Notes: generated by a model not told the origin, from the letters alone. 33,153 nucleotides of DNA from an uncultured Clostridium sp. (GCA_904420465.1 CAJFVL010000014.1:1-33153), one strand, 5' to 3'; shown: positions 1 to 8,666, counted from the stretch's first letter. Numbers and translations: made by a program.

Positions 1-77
1 GCGGGCTGCCGCCCCCTCGAGCTCCCCCGCCGTGAAAGGTCCCTGTTTTTCTGCTGACAGTTTTTTGACAAACTGAC

Positions 78-104
78 GGGGACGGCGCAATCTGCGCCGT
101 CCCC
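78..104. terminator. Perfect hairpin GGGGACGGCGCA-ATC-TGCGCCGTCCCC downstream of the hydrogenase gene
   Basis: 12-bp perfect inverted repeat with 3-nt loop; no long T-run immediately adjacent. Confidence 0.5.
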
Positions 105-119
105 GCATCATTCAGGACA

Positions 120-165
120 AAGAACGGGTCGGGAACCGCTGATCGGCGGTTTCGGACCCGTTCTT
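120..165 (-). terminator. Hairpin just downstream of the hydrogenase stop codon, probable terminator or 3' stabilising hairpin
   Basis: Long inverted repeat AAGAACGGGTC...GACCCGTTCTT with inner GGAACCGC/GGCGGTTTC pairing, 17 bp from the CDS end. Confidence 0.6.
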
Positions 166-181
166 GCGTCTTATGCCAACA

Positions 182-1924
182 TCACATCTGATTGGGCATA
201 TTCCAGGCATCGTGATCGGTGTGGAGCAGCTCTTCAGAGCGCTCGCTGAGGGGTTCTCCCAAAAATTCCCGGTACAGGGCCTGCACCTGAGGATTCTCGT
301 GGGAGAAGCGCATGGGGTTGGTTCGGTCCAGGGTATACAGCCGCTCCCCCCGGACGCCGTAGAGCTCCTCGTCCTCCGCCGAGACAGGCTGTCCGCCGCC
401 CCCCACGCAGCCGCCGGGGCAGGTCATAACCTCCACAAAGTCGTAGCGGACTCTGCCGGCCTTCAGCCGCTGGATCAGCTGCCGGGCATTGCCCAGGCCG
501 CTGACCACGGCGCACCGAACCGGCACTCCCGCGATCTCATACTCCGCCTCCCGCAGTCCGGGGCCGGTGCGCACGGCGGCAAAGGCGTCGGGCTCCGGGT
601 TCTCTCCGGTGAGCAGATAGGAGGCGGTGCGCAGGGCGGCCTCCATCACGCCGCCGGTGGCCCCGAAGATGGCTCCGGCTCCGGTGTGGACCCCCAGGGG
701 GCTGTCCAGTCCCTCCTCGGGCAGGGAGGCCGGGTCCAGCTTATCAGAGCGGATCATCCGCACCAGCTCCCGGGTGGTAAGCACCAGGTCCACGTCCGGC
801 CCGGCCTGGGTGGCCATGGTGGGCAGCTCGCTCTCCGCCTTCTTGGCTACGCAGGGCATGATGGAAACGCAGAAGATCTTCTCCGGCTCCACCCCCAGCT
901 TCTGGGCGAACCAGCTCTTGACCACGCTGCCGAACATCTGCTGGGGGGACTTGGCGGTGGACAACCGGCCGGTGAGCTCGGGGTACTGCCCCTTCAGGAA
1001 GCGCACCCAGCCGGGGCAGCAGCTGGTAAACATGGGGGCGTCCTTCAGATCACCCGCCTTCAGCCGGCGGAGGAACTCACTGCCCTCCTCCATGATGGTC
1101 AGGTCGGCAGTGAAGTTGGTGTCGAACACATAGCGGAAGCCCAGCCGGCGCAGGACGGCCGCCATACGCTCCATGGTGGCCTCCTCCCGTTTCAGGCCAA
1201 AGGCCTCCCCCCAGGCGGTGCGCACGGCGGGGGCCACCTGAACCACCGTGATCTTTTCCGGATCGGCCAGGGCGGCAAAGGCTTTCTGGGTATCATCCCG
1301 CTCCCGCAGGCCGCCCACGGGACAGTGGGTGATGCACTGGCCGCACAGAGAGCAGTCCGAGTCCTTGATGACCCGGTTGCCCGACACGTCGATGGTGGTC
1401 CGGCCACCGGTGCCCGACAGGTCCCAGATATTCAGCGACTGGACCTTGTCGCAGATCTGGATGCAGCGCATGCACTTGATGCACTTGTTGTAATCGTGGT
1501 ACAGGGGGAAGGTGGTGGTCCAGGCCTTTCTCAGACCCTGGGGCAGCTGAGTCTGATAAGGCAGCTCCAAAATACCCAGGTCGTTGGCCACCGCCTGCAG
1601 CTGGCAGCTGCCGCTCCGCACGCAGGTGGCACACTTGCAGTCGTGCTGGGACAAAATCAGCTCCACATTGGTGCGGCGGGTGGCCCGGGCCCGGGGGGAG
1701 TTGGTGTGAACCGCCATGCCCTCCCGCACGGGGGTGTTGCAGGCGGTGACCATGGCCCGCTCTCCCTCCACCTCCACGCAGCATACCCGGCAGGCCGCAA
1801 TCTCATTGATCCCCTTCAGATAGCACAGGTGGGGGATGCGGATATCCGCCAGCCTGGCCGCCTCCAGAATGGTGGCCCCCTCGGGAGCCTGGACAGCCCG
1901 CCCGTTGATGGTCAGATTTACCAT
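182..1924 (-). CDS. [FeFe]-hydrogenase catalytic subunit with N-terminal 2Fe-2S, His-ligated 4Fe-4S and two 4Fe-4S modules
   Basis: Translation has H-cluster motifs TSCCPGW, MPCVAKKAE and MTCPGGCVGGGGQP plus CxxCxxC...C ferredoxin motifs and HDCKCATCVRSGSC. Confidence 0.96.
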   Translation of the reverse strand: MVNLTINGRAVQAPEGATILEAARLADIRIPHLCYLKGINEIAACRVCCVEVEGERAMVTACNTPVREGMAVHTNSPRARATRRTNVELILSQHDCKCATCVRSGSCQLQAVANDLGILELPYQTQLPQGLRKAWTTTFPLYHDYNKCIKCMRCIQICDKVQSLNIWDLSGTGGRTTIDVSGNRVIKDSDCSLCGQCITHCPVGGLRERDDTQKAFAALADPEKITVVQVAPAVRTAWGEAFGLKREEATMERMAAVLRRLGFRYVFDTNFTADLTIMEEGSEFLRRLKAGDLKDAPMFTSCCPGWVRFLKGQYPELTGRLSTAKSPQQMFGSVVKSWFAQKLGVEPEKIFCVSIMPCVAKKAESELPTMATQAGPDVDLVLTTRELVRMIRSDKLDPASLPEEGLDSPLGVHTGAGAIFGATGGVMEAALRTASYLLTGENPEPDAFAAVRTGPGLREAEYEIAGVPVRCAVVSGLGNARQLIQRLKAGRVRYDFVEVMTCPGGCVGGGGQPVSAEDEELYGVRGERLYTLDRTNPMRFSHENPQVQALYREFLGEPLSERSEELLHTDHDAWNMPNQM

Positions 1925-3753
1925 TCCGTATCCCTCCCTCCCTTAAAGCTGCCAAAGCCGAAGTGGTCGCACCGCAGACAGCGGCTGGACTCCTGCCGGG
2001 CCTCCTCCAGGGTCATTCCCTCCTTCAGCAGGGTGAAGTCCCCCCGGTAGTCGGGCAGGTGGCGGTTGCGCAGGTTGACCCGGCCGCAGGGCGGCGTATT
2101 GGTCATGTGGGCGGGCGGAATCTCCACATCGGCGCGGATCTTGTGGTCGAAGCCCAGGAAGTTGTCAATGTTGGCGGCGGCCACCTTGCCCGCCGCCACC
2201 GCCCGGATCACGGTGGCCGGTCCGGAGACGGCGTCGCCTCCGGCGAACACGTTGTCCACCCCGGGCACCGAGCTGGTCAGGTCGGCCTGGATGGTTCCCC
2301 GGCGGGTGGTCACCCCCACCGACTCAAAGGGCTGGCTCTCGATGGCCTGGCCGATGGCCACAATCACATAGTCGCAGGGAATACGGAATTCCTTGGCGTC
2401 GGCGTCCGTCGGCTTGGGACGGCCGTCCCGGCCGTAAGTGCTGATGAGCTGGGGCCGGGTCCACAGGGCGGTCACCCTGCCCTCCTCGTCGGCCTCGATG
2501 CGGGCGGGGGCCTGGAGGGGCAGAATCTGGCATCCCTCGGCCGTGGCCTCTTCAATCTCCTCCGCCAGGGCGGTCATGTCCTCCACCCGGCGGCGGTACA
2601 CGCAGGTGACGTGCTCCGCACCCAGCCGCAGCGCGGTACGGGTGGCGTCCATGGACACATTGCCGCCCCCCACCACACAGACCCGCTTGCCGGAGAAGTC
2701 GGGCACCCTGCCCTCTCCCACATCCCGCAGCAGCCTGACCGCGCTGATGACATTTTCGGCGTTCTCTCCCTCCAGGCCCAGCTTCTTATCGGTGTGGGCC
2801 CCAATGGCGATATAGACCGCGTCATAGCTGCTCTGGATTTCCTTCATGGGTATGTCCGTCCCAATGGACACTCCGGTGCGGACCTGGATTCCAGCGGAGA
2901 CAATATGCTTAATATCCCGGTCCAGCACCTCCTGCGGAAGCCGGTAGTCCGGAATTCCATAGCGCAGCATTCCGCCCAGCTTGGGGCGCTGATCGTAGAT
3001 GGTGACCCGGTGTCCCATAAGCGACAGATAGTAGGCCGCGGTCAGGCCGCCGGGGCCGCCGCCGATGACCGCCACCGTCTTTCCCGTGTCCTCCGCCCGC
3101 TCCGGCGCCGGCTGGTCGGGGGTATGGTCCACGGCAAAGCGCTTCAGCCCGCAGATATTCACCGCGTCATCCACCATCCGCCGCCGGCACTGCCCTTCAC
3201 AGGGGTGCTCGCACACATAGGCACAGGCGGCGGGCAGCGGGTTGTCCTTTCGGATGAGCCGCACCGCGTCCCCGTACCGCCCCTCCCGGATCAGGGCCAC
3301 ATAGCCCGGCACATCCACATGGGCCGGACAGGTGGAAACGCAGGGCACCGGGCGGCTCAGCCCACAGATACAGCGGCCGTGAAGGACGTGCTCCTCATAG
3401 TCCTCCCGGAAGCCCCGCACACCCCGGAGCACCATGTGGGCCGCCTCATAGCCGATGGCGCAGTCGGCGGAATCCGCGATCACCTGGGCGGTCCGCTCAA
3501 TCAGATCAATGGTCTCCAGTCCGGCCGTGCGGTCCAGCACCTGCTCAATAAGCACGGCCAGCTGGCCCAGGCCCACCCGGCAGGGCACGCACTTCCCGCA
3601 GGTCTGGGCGTGACACAGGCGCAGAAAGTTCAGCGACATGTCCACCGGGCACAGTCCCGGCTGGCTGGCGTTGATCCGCCGCCCCATGTCCCGGTACAGA
3701 CCCTCCAGCACGGTTTGGGCCTGCCCCGGCGTCTCGATGGATAATCGGCTCAA
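1918..3753 (-). CDS. NAD(P)-binding FAD oxidoreductase (GltD/glutamate synthase small-subunit-like) with an N-terminal NuoF-type 4Fe-4S domain
   Basis: HAQTCGKCVPCRVG (NuoF-type 4Fe-4S), then CVSTCPAHVDVPGYVALIREGRYGDAVRLIRKDNPLPAACAYVCEHPCEGQC, VAVIGGGPGGLTAAYYLSLMGHRVTIYD, VCVVGGGNVSMDATRTALRLGAEHVTCVYRR; overlaps the hydrogenase start by 7 bp. Confidence 0.92.
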   Translation of the reverse strand: MSRLSIETPGQAQTVLEGLYRDMGRRINASQPGLCPVDMSLNFLRLCHAQTCGKCVPCRVGLGQLAVLIEQVLDRTAGLETIDLIERTAQVIADSADCAIGYEAAHMVLRGVRGFREDYEEHVLHGRCICGLSRPVPCVSTCPAHVDVPGYVALIREGRYGDAVRLIRKDNPLPAACAYVCEHPCEGQCRRRMVDDAVNICGLKRFAVDHTPDQPAPERAEDTGKTVAVIGGGPGGLTAAYYLSLMGHRVTIYDQRPKLGGMLRYGIPDYRLPQEVLDRDIKHIVSAGIQVRTGVSIGTDIPMKEIQSSYDAVYIAIGAHTDKKLGLEGENAENVISAVRLLRDVGEGRVPDFSGKRVCVVGGGNVSMDATRTALRLGAEHVTCVYRRRVEDMTALAEEIEEATAEGCQILPLQAPARIEADEEGRVTALWTRPQLISTYGRDGRPKPTDADAKEFRIPCDYVIVAIGQAIESQPFESVGVTTRRGTIQADLTSSVPGVDNVFAGGDAVSGPATVIRAVAAGKVAAANIDNFLGFDHKIRADVEIPPAHMTNTPPCGRVNLRNRHLPDYRGDFTLLKEGMTLEEARQESSRCLRCDHFGFGSFKGGRDTEW

Positions 3754-3952
3754 TGTGGGTTCCTCCTCACGTTCTGGTAATGGACCGCTCCCCTGCAGTC
3801 CCGGCGGCCCTCACGGCTGCCTCAGCCCCCATTATACCGTCCCCCCGCCGCCTCCGCAACTTTATTTTTTTACTCTTTCAACAAAAAGAGCTTGTTCTGT
3901 TTTTTCTTGATGGACAAACCCTACAACCCCCGGCCCAACCGGATAATAAAAA

Positions 3953-4195
3953 GGCGCCCTCCCGGGCACCTCAGCCTGTCAAAAAAGCCCTCCTGCAAGG
4001 AGTTCCGCCGTCCGCAGACGGCGGAATAAAATGAGATCCTGTCATTTCCGGCGGCATGTACGTCGGAAATGACGCCTCTCACGCAAGGCGGGACGACTTT
4101 TCCGCTCGGAATCGAGTCCCGCCTTGCGTGCTTACTTTCTCGAAAAAGCGGCTTTGCCGCTTTTTCGACAGCCACAGGCGCCCTCCCGGGCGCCT
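3953..4195. repeat. Repeat copy 1 (194-bp core 3977-4170) flanked by 19-bp direct repeats of a terminator-like hairpin core (3953-3971 and 4177-4195, 18/19 identical)
   Basis: Core shares near-identical internal sequence with 21562-21754; ends TGTCAAAAAAG...CTTTTTCGACA; multiple internal hairpins. Confidence 0.85.
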
Positions 4196-4206
4196 GTGTC
4201 CATGGA

Positions 4207-4743
4207 TCAATAGTTCTCTGCCTTCAGCTGGAAATAGTCCCTGGGGTGGGCGCAGACGGGGCAGACCTCGGGGGCCTGCTTCCCCACATGGATGTGGCCG
4301 CAGTTGCTGCATTGCCAGATCATATCGCCGTCCCGGGAGAACACCAGGCCGCCCTCCACATTGGCCAGCAGCTTTAAGTAGCGCTCCTCGTGCTCCTTCT
4401 CAATTTTGGCCACCTCTTCAAAGAGGTAGGCGATATGATCGAACCCCTCCTCCTTGGCCTCCTTGGCCATGGTGGCATACATATCGGTCCACTCGTAGTT
4501 CTCGCCCTCGGCAGCCGCCTTCAGGTTCTCAGCGGTGGTGCCGATGCCGCCCAGCAGCTTAAACCAGATTTCAGCGTGCTCCTTCTCATTGGCGGCAGTC
4601 TCCTCAAAAATCTTGGCGATCTGCACATAGCCGTCCTTCTTCGCCTTGGAGGCAAAGTAGGTATACTTGTTCCGGGCCTGGGACTCTCCGGCAAACGCGG
4701 TCCACAGATTCTGTTCAGTCTTGCTTCCCTTCAGTTCAGGCAT
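4207..4743 (-). CDS. rbr: Rubrerythrin
   Basis: Ferritin-like N-terminus ([37 protein letters not shown]) and C-terminal rubredoxin-like [29 protein letters not shown]. Confidence 0.97.
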   Translation of the reverse strand: MPELKGSKTEQNLWTAFAGESQARNKYTYFASKAKKDGYVQIAKIFEETAANEKEHAEIWFKLLGGIGTTAENLKAAAEGENYEWTDMYATMAKEAKEEGFDHIAYLFEEVAKIEKEHEERYLKLLANVEGGLVFSRDGDMIWQCSNCGHIHVGKQAPEVCPVCAHPRDYFQLKAENY

Positions 4744-4768
4744 TGTATGGTCCTCCTCATTCTTTATT

Positions 4769-4789
4769 TAATGATAATAGTTATCATTA
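4769..4789 (-). promoter_or_regulatory. Fur/PerR-family-like operator upstream of rubrerythrin
   Basis: 21-bp palindrome TAATGATAA-TAG-TTATCATTA about 26 bp upstream of the rbr start; inner TGATAATAGTTATCA matches the 7-1-7 TGATAATnATTATCA consensus at all but one position. Confidence 0.65.
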
Positions 4790-4806
4790 TTTACGATCTC
4801 ATCTTA

Positions 4807-5316
4807 TCACAGCCGGGCTTTGTTGTCAATCCATTTTCCCGCTTTTCTTCTTCGCCGGAGCCTTTCCCTCAACGCCCCCCAGTCAGCCGCCCCGGCCGGC
4901 CGCAGTCCCCGCTTGGAGAGCAGCTCCTCCAGCTTTTTTGCAATTTCCTCCACCAGGGCATAGCAGGGATTTTCCACCCCGATCATCTCCAGCCGCCGCA
5001 GTTCAGCGCAATGCAGCGTCCCAAAGAATCCCGCGAAAAATTCGGTCAGCTCATACACCATTTTGCAGCCGTCCAGATTGTCACAGTCTCTCTGCCCCTT
5101 CTTTGCCGTTACCAGCCCAATGATGCCGACGGCCACTGTAAATGCGCCGCAGCACGACTGCTCTGTCTGCATTCCGATTCCCATGATGGAAAACATCTTC
5201 CGGGTCTCCTCGGTCAGGTTAAGCTGATAATATTCGTTGCATGCCTGAAACATCGCCTCGGCACAGCTCAGCTCCGTTCCGACATGATATTGATTCACCA
5301 GTTCATACAGCCTCAT
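4807..5316 (-). CDS. C_GCAxxG_C_C-type putative redox-active cysteine protein
   Basis: Cys pattern CAEAMFQACNEYY...GIGMQTEQSCCGAFTVAVGIIG...CDNLDGCKMVYELTEFF; start set at MRLYELV, preceded by GGAG, rather than the ORF-track start at 5490. Confidence 0.7.
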   Translation of the reverse strand: MRLYELVNQYHVGTELSCAEAMFQACNEYYQLNLTEETRKMFSIMGIGMQTEQSCCGAFTVAVGIIGLVTAKKGQRDCDNLDGCKMVYELTEFFAGFFGTLHCAELRRLEMIGVENPCYALVEEIAKKLEELLSKRGLRPAGAADWGALRERLRRRRKAGKWIDNKARL

Positions 5317-5404
5317 AACCGACTCCATCCGCCATGATTTCGAACCTGCCGTGCAGCGCCGCTCCGCCGCGCCCGCCGATGTCAGGCAGCGTCTCCGCCC
5401 CGCG

Positions 5405-6937
5405 TCACGGCGTCCGGCTGAGACACTGACTGACAGAAAAGCCCCCCACCCCCTGGTTTTCCAGCACCCGTTCCCGGGTGTCCAGGTCATTGAAATGCCA
5501 CCACTCAGAGGCCAGCGGGGTCAGTCCCGCGCCGGTGCAATACCGCTGAAGGGCTTGAGCCGGCTCGTTCATGGTGTCGGACAGCCGGGCGCCGCGCCAG
5601 GCCGCGGGTGAATGGCTGTTGACCGGCGCGGTAAACGTAACCGCCAGCCGGCTCAACTCGTGCATTGCCGTTGGCATATCGTACAGGGAGTACTCGGACA
5701 CCGCCAAATAGGGGTATGCCCCGCAGTCGCGCCGCTCCGTCTCCCACACCTTGGCCAGACTGATGTCCACCGCATAGCCCCGCTGGTGGTTGGAATAGCC
5801 GACCGCGATAAACCATCCCAGGCTCCAGGGGGAGGTGTTCAGCCCCGCCTCCACCGCCGGGTCATCCGCCGACAGGGCGGACAGTCCCCGGTACACCGCC
5901 TGCTGGGTGCTGTGGGGGCGGTAGCCCTCATAGAGCACCAGGGTGTTTCCTTCCGCCAGCGCGGCCTGCTGGGCCTGACACAGCTTCAGGGCCATGGAAT
6001 ACAGCACAGGCATCATAAATTCCTCCCGGCCCAGGCGGGGGTTGTCCGCCTTTCCGGGATAAAGGGACTCCCCCGTCACGCCGGGGATCTCTTTCCCGCT
6101 GCTGCGGTACAGGGAATCATAGCTGTTGGTGGCGTCATATATCATGGACGGGATGACGTCGGGCAGGTTGATCATGCAGTAGAGATGCTCCACCCAGCCC
6201 TCGCCCTCCTGACAGCTCACCCGCCACCAGCCCTCCTCCTCCTCCAGGATGGTGAAGGCTGTCCCCGGCTCCAGCACGGCCAGCGCCCCCTCGAAGGGGT
6301 CGGGCTCAGGTTCCTCTGTCCCCGGCGTTTCGCCGCCCTCGCCGGAGGGGGCGGCTGTCTCGGTTCCGCCGGCGCCGGGCTGGACGGATTCCGTCCCCTC
6401 CGGGTCGGGCTGGACGCTCTCTCCCGCGGCCCCCGCGGAGCTGCCAGGGGCGGGCTGCCCCTCCTCCGGGGCCGCTGTCCCGCCGGCGGGCGCGCCCTCC
6501 TCCGGGGCCCCGCCGGTCTCTCCGCCGCCGGAGGGATCGGGGGAGGCAGTCCCCTCCTGTCCCTGGACTCCCTCTGTCCCCTGCTGCCCCGTCTGCGTGC
6601 CGGGAGTCTCTGCGGAAGGCTCCGTCTCCGGGTCCGGCTCGGGCTCCAGAGGAGTCTCCCACAGGCCCATGGCCACGGTGGTATATCCCGTCGCGCCCTG
6701 GACAGGCAGCTCCAGCCCGTTCTGCAGCTCGGGCCGCCAATCGGTGTCCAGGGTGTGCTTCTCATCCCAGGAGCGGTCCGGCTCCAGCACAGGCCTGGTA
6801 TAAACCCGCTCACCGTATTCCTTCTCCGTCCCCCTTGACACAGGGCCGGGTGCTGCACTCAACTGTACGCTACAGGAAGGCAGAGCGGCCAGCAGGCAGG
6901 CCGCCAGCAGCAGGGCAGTCAATTTACGACCTCTCAT
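5405..6937 (-). CDS. Lipoprotein-like M15/VanX-family D-Ala-D-Ala dipeptidase or carboxypeptidase with SH3-like region and a Pro/Glu/Gly-rich linker
   Basis: Signal sequence with lipobox-like AALPSC; SNHQRGYAVDIS and SEWWHFND metallopeptidase motifs; low-complexity linker; start MRGRKL preceded by GTGAGG. Confidence 0.8.
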   Translation of the reverse strand: MRGRKLTALLLAACLLAALPSCSVQLSAAPGPVSRGTEKEYGERVYTRPVLEPDRSWDEKHTLDTDWRPELQNGLELPVQGATGYTTVAMGLWETPLEPEPDPETEPSAETPGTQTGQQGTEGVQGQEGTASPDPSGGGETGGAPEEGAPAGGTAAPEEGQPAPGSSAGAAGESVQPDPEGTESVQPGAGGTETAAPSGEGGETPGTEEPEPDPFEGALAVLEPGTAFTILEEEEGWWRVSCQEGEGWVEHLYCMINLPDVIPSMIYDATNSYDSLYRSSGKEIPGVTGESLYPGKADNPRLGREEFMMPVLYSMALKLCQAQQAALAEGNTLVLYEGYRPHSTQQAVYRGLSALSADDPAVEAGLNTSPWSLGWFIAVGYSNHQRGYAVDISLAKVWETERRDCGAYPYLAVSEYSLYDMPTAMHELSRLAVTFTAPVNSHSPAAWRGARLSDTMNEPAQALQRYCTGAGLTPLASEWWHFNDLDTRERVLENQGVGGFSVSQCLSRTP

Positions 6938-7087
6938 TGCGCGGTACCTCACTTGATTGGGGACATTTCTCTTCTGCCCACAGGCGGGGCGCCGCCTGAA
7001 TGGGCCGCAGAGCGGCTGGTCCAGCAGAAATCATTATACCCCACTCCAAATTTTATGGCAAGTTCTTTCAAAAGTTTTTACAAGATC

Positions 7088-7115
7088 TTGACTTTTTTGT
7101 CGAATTTGATATTTT
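7088..7115 (+). promoter_or_regulatory. Candidate sigma-A-type promoter for the S11 carboxypeptidase
   Basis: TTGACT-N16-TATTTT in an AT-rich intergenic region, followed by AAGGAG and the ATG at 7152. Confidence 0.4.
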
Positions 7116-7151
7116 TTAAGTGTAAGTTTTTTCATAAGGAGATGTGTATTT

Positions 7152-8540
7152 ATGAAGTCTCTGCCCTTCAGACGTCTCTCCTGCGCCTCCCTTGTTCTGG
7201 TCCTGCTGCTGTCTCTCCTGCCTCTCCCCGCCCGCGCCGCCCAGGCGCCTGACATCTACGCCGATAGCGCCATCGTCATCGACTATGACACGGGTGAAAC
7301 CCTCTATGACAAATCCGCCGACGCCCTGATGGTCCCCGCCTCCATGACCAAGATCATGACCGCCTATATCATCTTTGAGGAGCTGGAGGCCGGACGCTTC
7401 ACCCTGGACACGCTGGTTCCCATCAGCCGGGAGAACGCCCGAATTTCCCGCAACTCCTCCTATCCCATGTCGGTTCCCCTGCCCTCCGGCGGGGAGGTGA
7501 GCGTGGACACCCTGCTGCGGCTGATCCTGGTCCCCTCGGCCAGCGCCAGCTGCATCGTCATGGCTGAATACATCGAAGGCACCGAGGCCGCTTTTGTGGA
7601 GCGGATGACTTCCACCGCCCGGGAGCTGGGGATGACCGCCCAGTTTGAAAACTGCCATGGCGCCTTCCCCCACTATACCACCGCCCGCTCCATCGCCATT
7701 CTGGTTCGGGAGTTTATTCAGCGCTTCCCCCAGGTCCTGGAATATACCGCCCTGACCGAGGTGGAATTCAACGGCCGCACCTATGAGAACACCAACAAGC
7801 TTCTTACGGACTATTATTATGAAGGCTGCGACGGCTTCAAGACAGGCACCATCACCGCAGCGGGCTACTGCCTGGCAGGCACCGCCGTCCGGAATGGGCA
7901 CCGGGTCATCTCTGTGGTCATGAAGTCGGACAGCGACCGCCACCGCCACACCGACTCGTCCGCCATTCTGGACTATGCCTTTGACTGGCTTGCCGACAAC
8001 TCCTATTACTTCGATGACATCGCACACCACTGGGCCCGGCTGGACATCGAGGAGCTCTCCCGCATCGGAGTGGCCCTCCACACGCGGGGCGGGGACTTCC
8101 GGCCCGACGCCCCCATCACCCGGGCCGAATTCACTGCCATGCTGGTCTCTGCCCTGGGCCCCCGCGGGGCTCTGGACGGCTTTGTCCCCGGCCCCGCCCC
8201 CAGCTTCCAGGACCTGGAGGACTGCTGGGCCCGGGCCGAAATTGAGCGGGCCGCCTCTCTTGGGCTGGTAACCGGGTCCTACGGTCAGTTCCGCCCTGAC
8301 GCCCCCATCAGCAGGGAGGAGGCCATGGTCATTCTGGACGCAGCCCTCTCTCTCCCTGACGGTGCGGCGGCCTCCTACCCTGACAGCGCCAGCATCTCCT
8401 CCTGGGCCGTCCAGGCCGTGGAGAACGCCACCGCCGCCGGTCTGTTCTCCGGGGACAGCAGCGGCAACCTGAACCCGGGCGGACAGTTCACCAGGGGCGA
8501 AGCCGCCGCCGTGTTCTGTGCCGTTCTGGAGCGCCTGTAA
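7152..8540 (+). CDS. D-alanyl-D-alanine carboxypeptidase (peptidase S11) with three C-terminal SLH repeats
   Basis: SMTK, SASC and KTG motifs (DGFKTGTITAAGYCLAGTA); three SLH-like repeats (FDDIAHHWARLDIEELSRIGV..., FQDLEDCWARAEIERAASLGLVTG..., YPDSASISSWAVQAVENATAAGLFSG...). Confidence 0.93.
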   Translation: MKSLPFRRLSCASLVLVLLLSLLPLPARAAQAPDIYADSAIVIDYDTGETLYDKSADALMVPASMTKIMTAYIIFEELEAGRFTLDTLVPISRENARISRNSSYPMSVPLPSGGEVSVDTLLRLILVPSASASCIVMAEYIEGTEAAFVERMTSTARELGMTAQFENCHGAFPHYTTARSIAILVREFIQRFPQVLEYTALTEVEFNGRTYENTNKLLTDYYYEGCDGFKTGTITAAGYCLAGTAVRNGHRVISVVMKSDSDRHRHTDSSAILDYAFDWLADNSYYFDDIAHHWARLDIEELSRIGVALHTRGGDFRPDAPITRAEFTAMLVSALGPRGALDGFVPGPAPSFQDLEDCWARAEIERAASLGLVTGSYGQFRPDAPISREEAMVILDAALSLPDGAAASYPDSASISSWAVQAVENATAAGLFSGDSSGNLNPGGQFTRGEAAAVFCAVLERL

Positions 8541-8596
8541 ACCAGTCAAGGGGGCGCCGCATCAGATACCTCCAAATTAAAGAACCCTTTTTCTCA

Positions 8597-8631
8597 GGGG
8601 GGCGGGCGGAGCATTGCTCCGTCCGCCCCCC
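8597..8631 (+). terminator. GC-rich hairpin downstream of the carboxypeptidase
   Basis: GGGGGGCGGGCGGAGCA / TTGCTCCGTCCGCCCCCC inverted repeat, no clear T-run after it. Confidence 0.5.
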
Positions 8632-8660
8632 TTGCATTGGCCGATGTTTCCTGCTATAAT
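8632..8660 (+). promoter_or_regulatory. Candidate sigma-A-type promoter driving the TraX-family leader
   Basis: TTGCAT-N17-TATAAT; -10 is a perfect consensus. Confidence 0.7.
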
Positions 8661-8666
8661 CGACGT

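Noticed and set aside
50-104. Possible third fragment of the repeat element (GTTTTTTGACAAACTG followed by a hairpin) at the window start
   Set aside because: Only the short T-tract/GACA motif matches; preceding sequence does not resemble the element interior, and the window truncates the context.
164-2050. 628-aa plus-strand ORF opposite the hydrogenase, and 593-aa ORF (1963-3744) opposite the oxidoreductase
   Set aside because: Shadow ORFs; sense-strand proteins have unmistakable motifs.
5405-6937. Vancomycin-resistance VanX assignment
   Set aside because: M15 motifs are shared by many wall dipeptidases; no VanH/VanA-type ligase or VanRS-linked operon is nearby.
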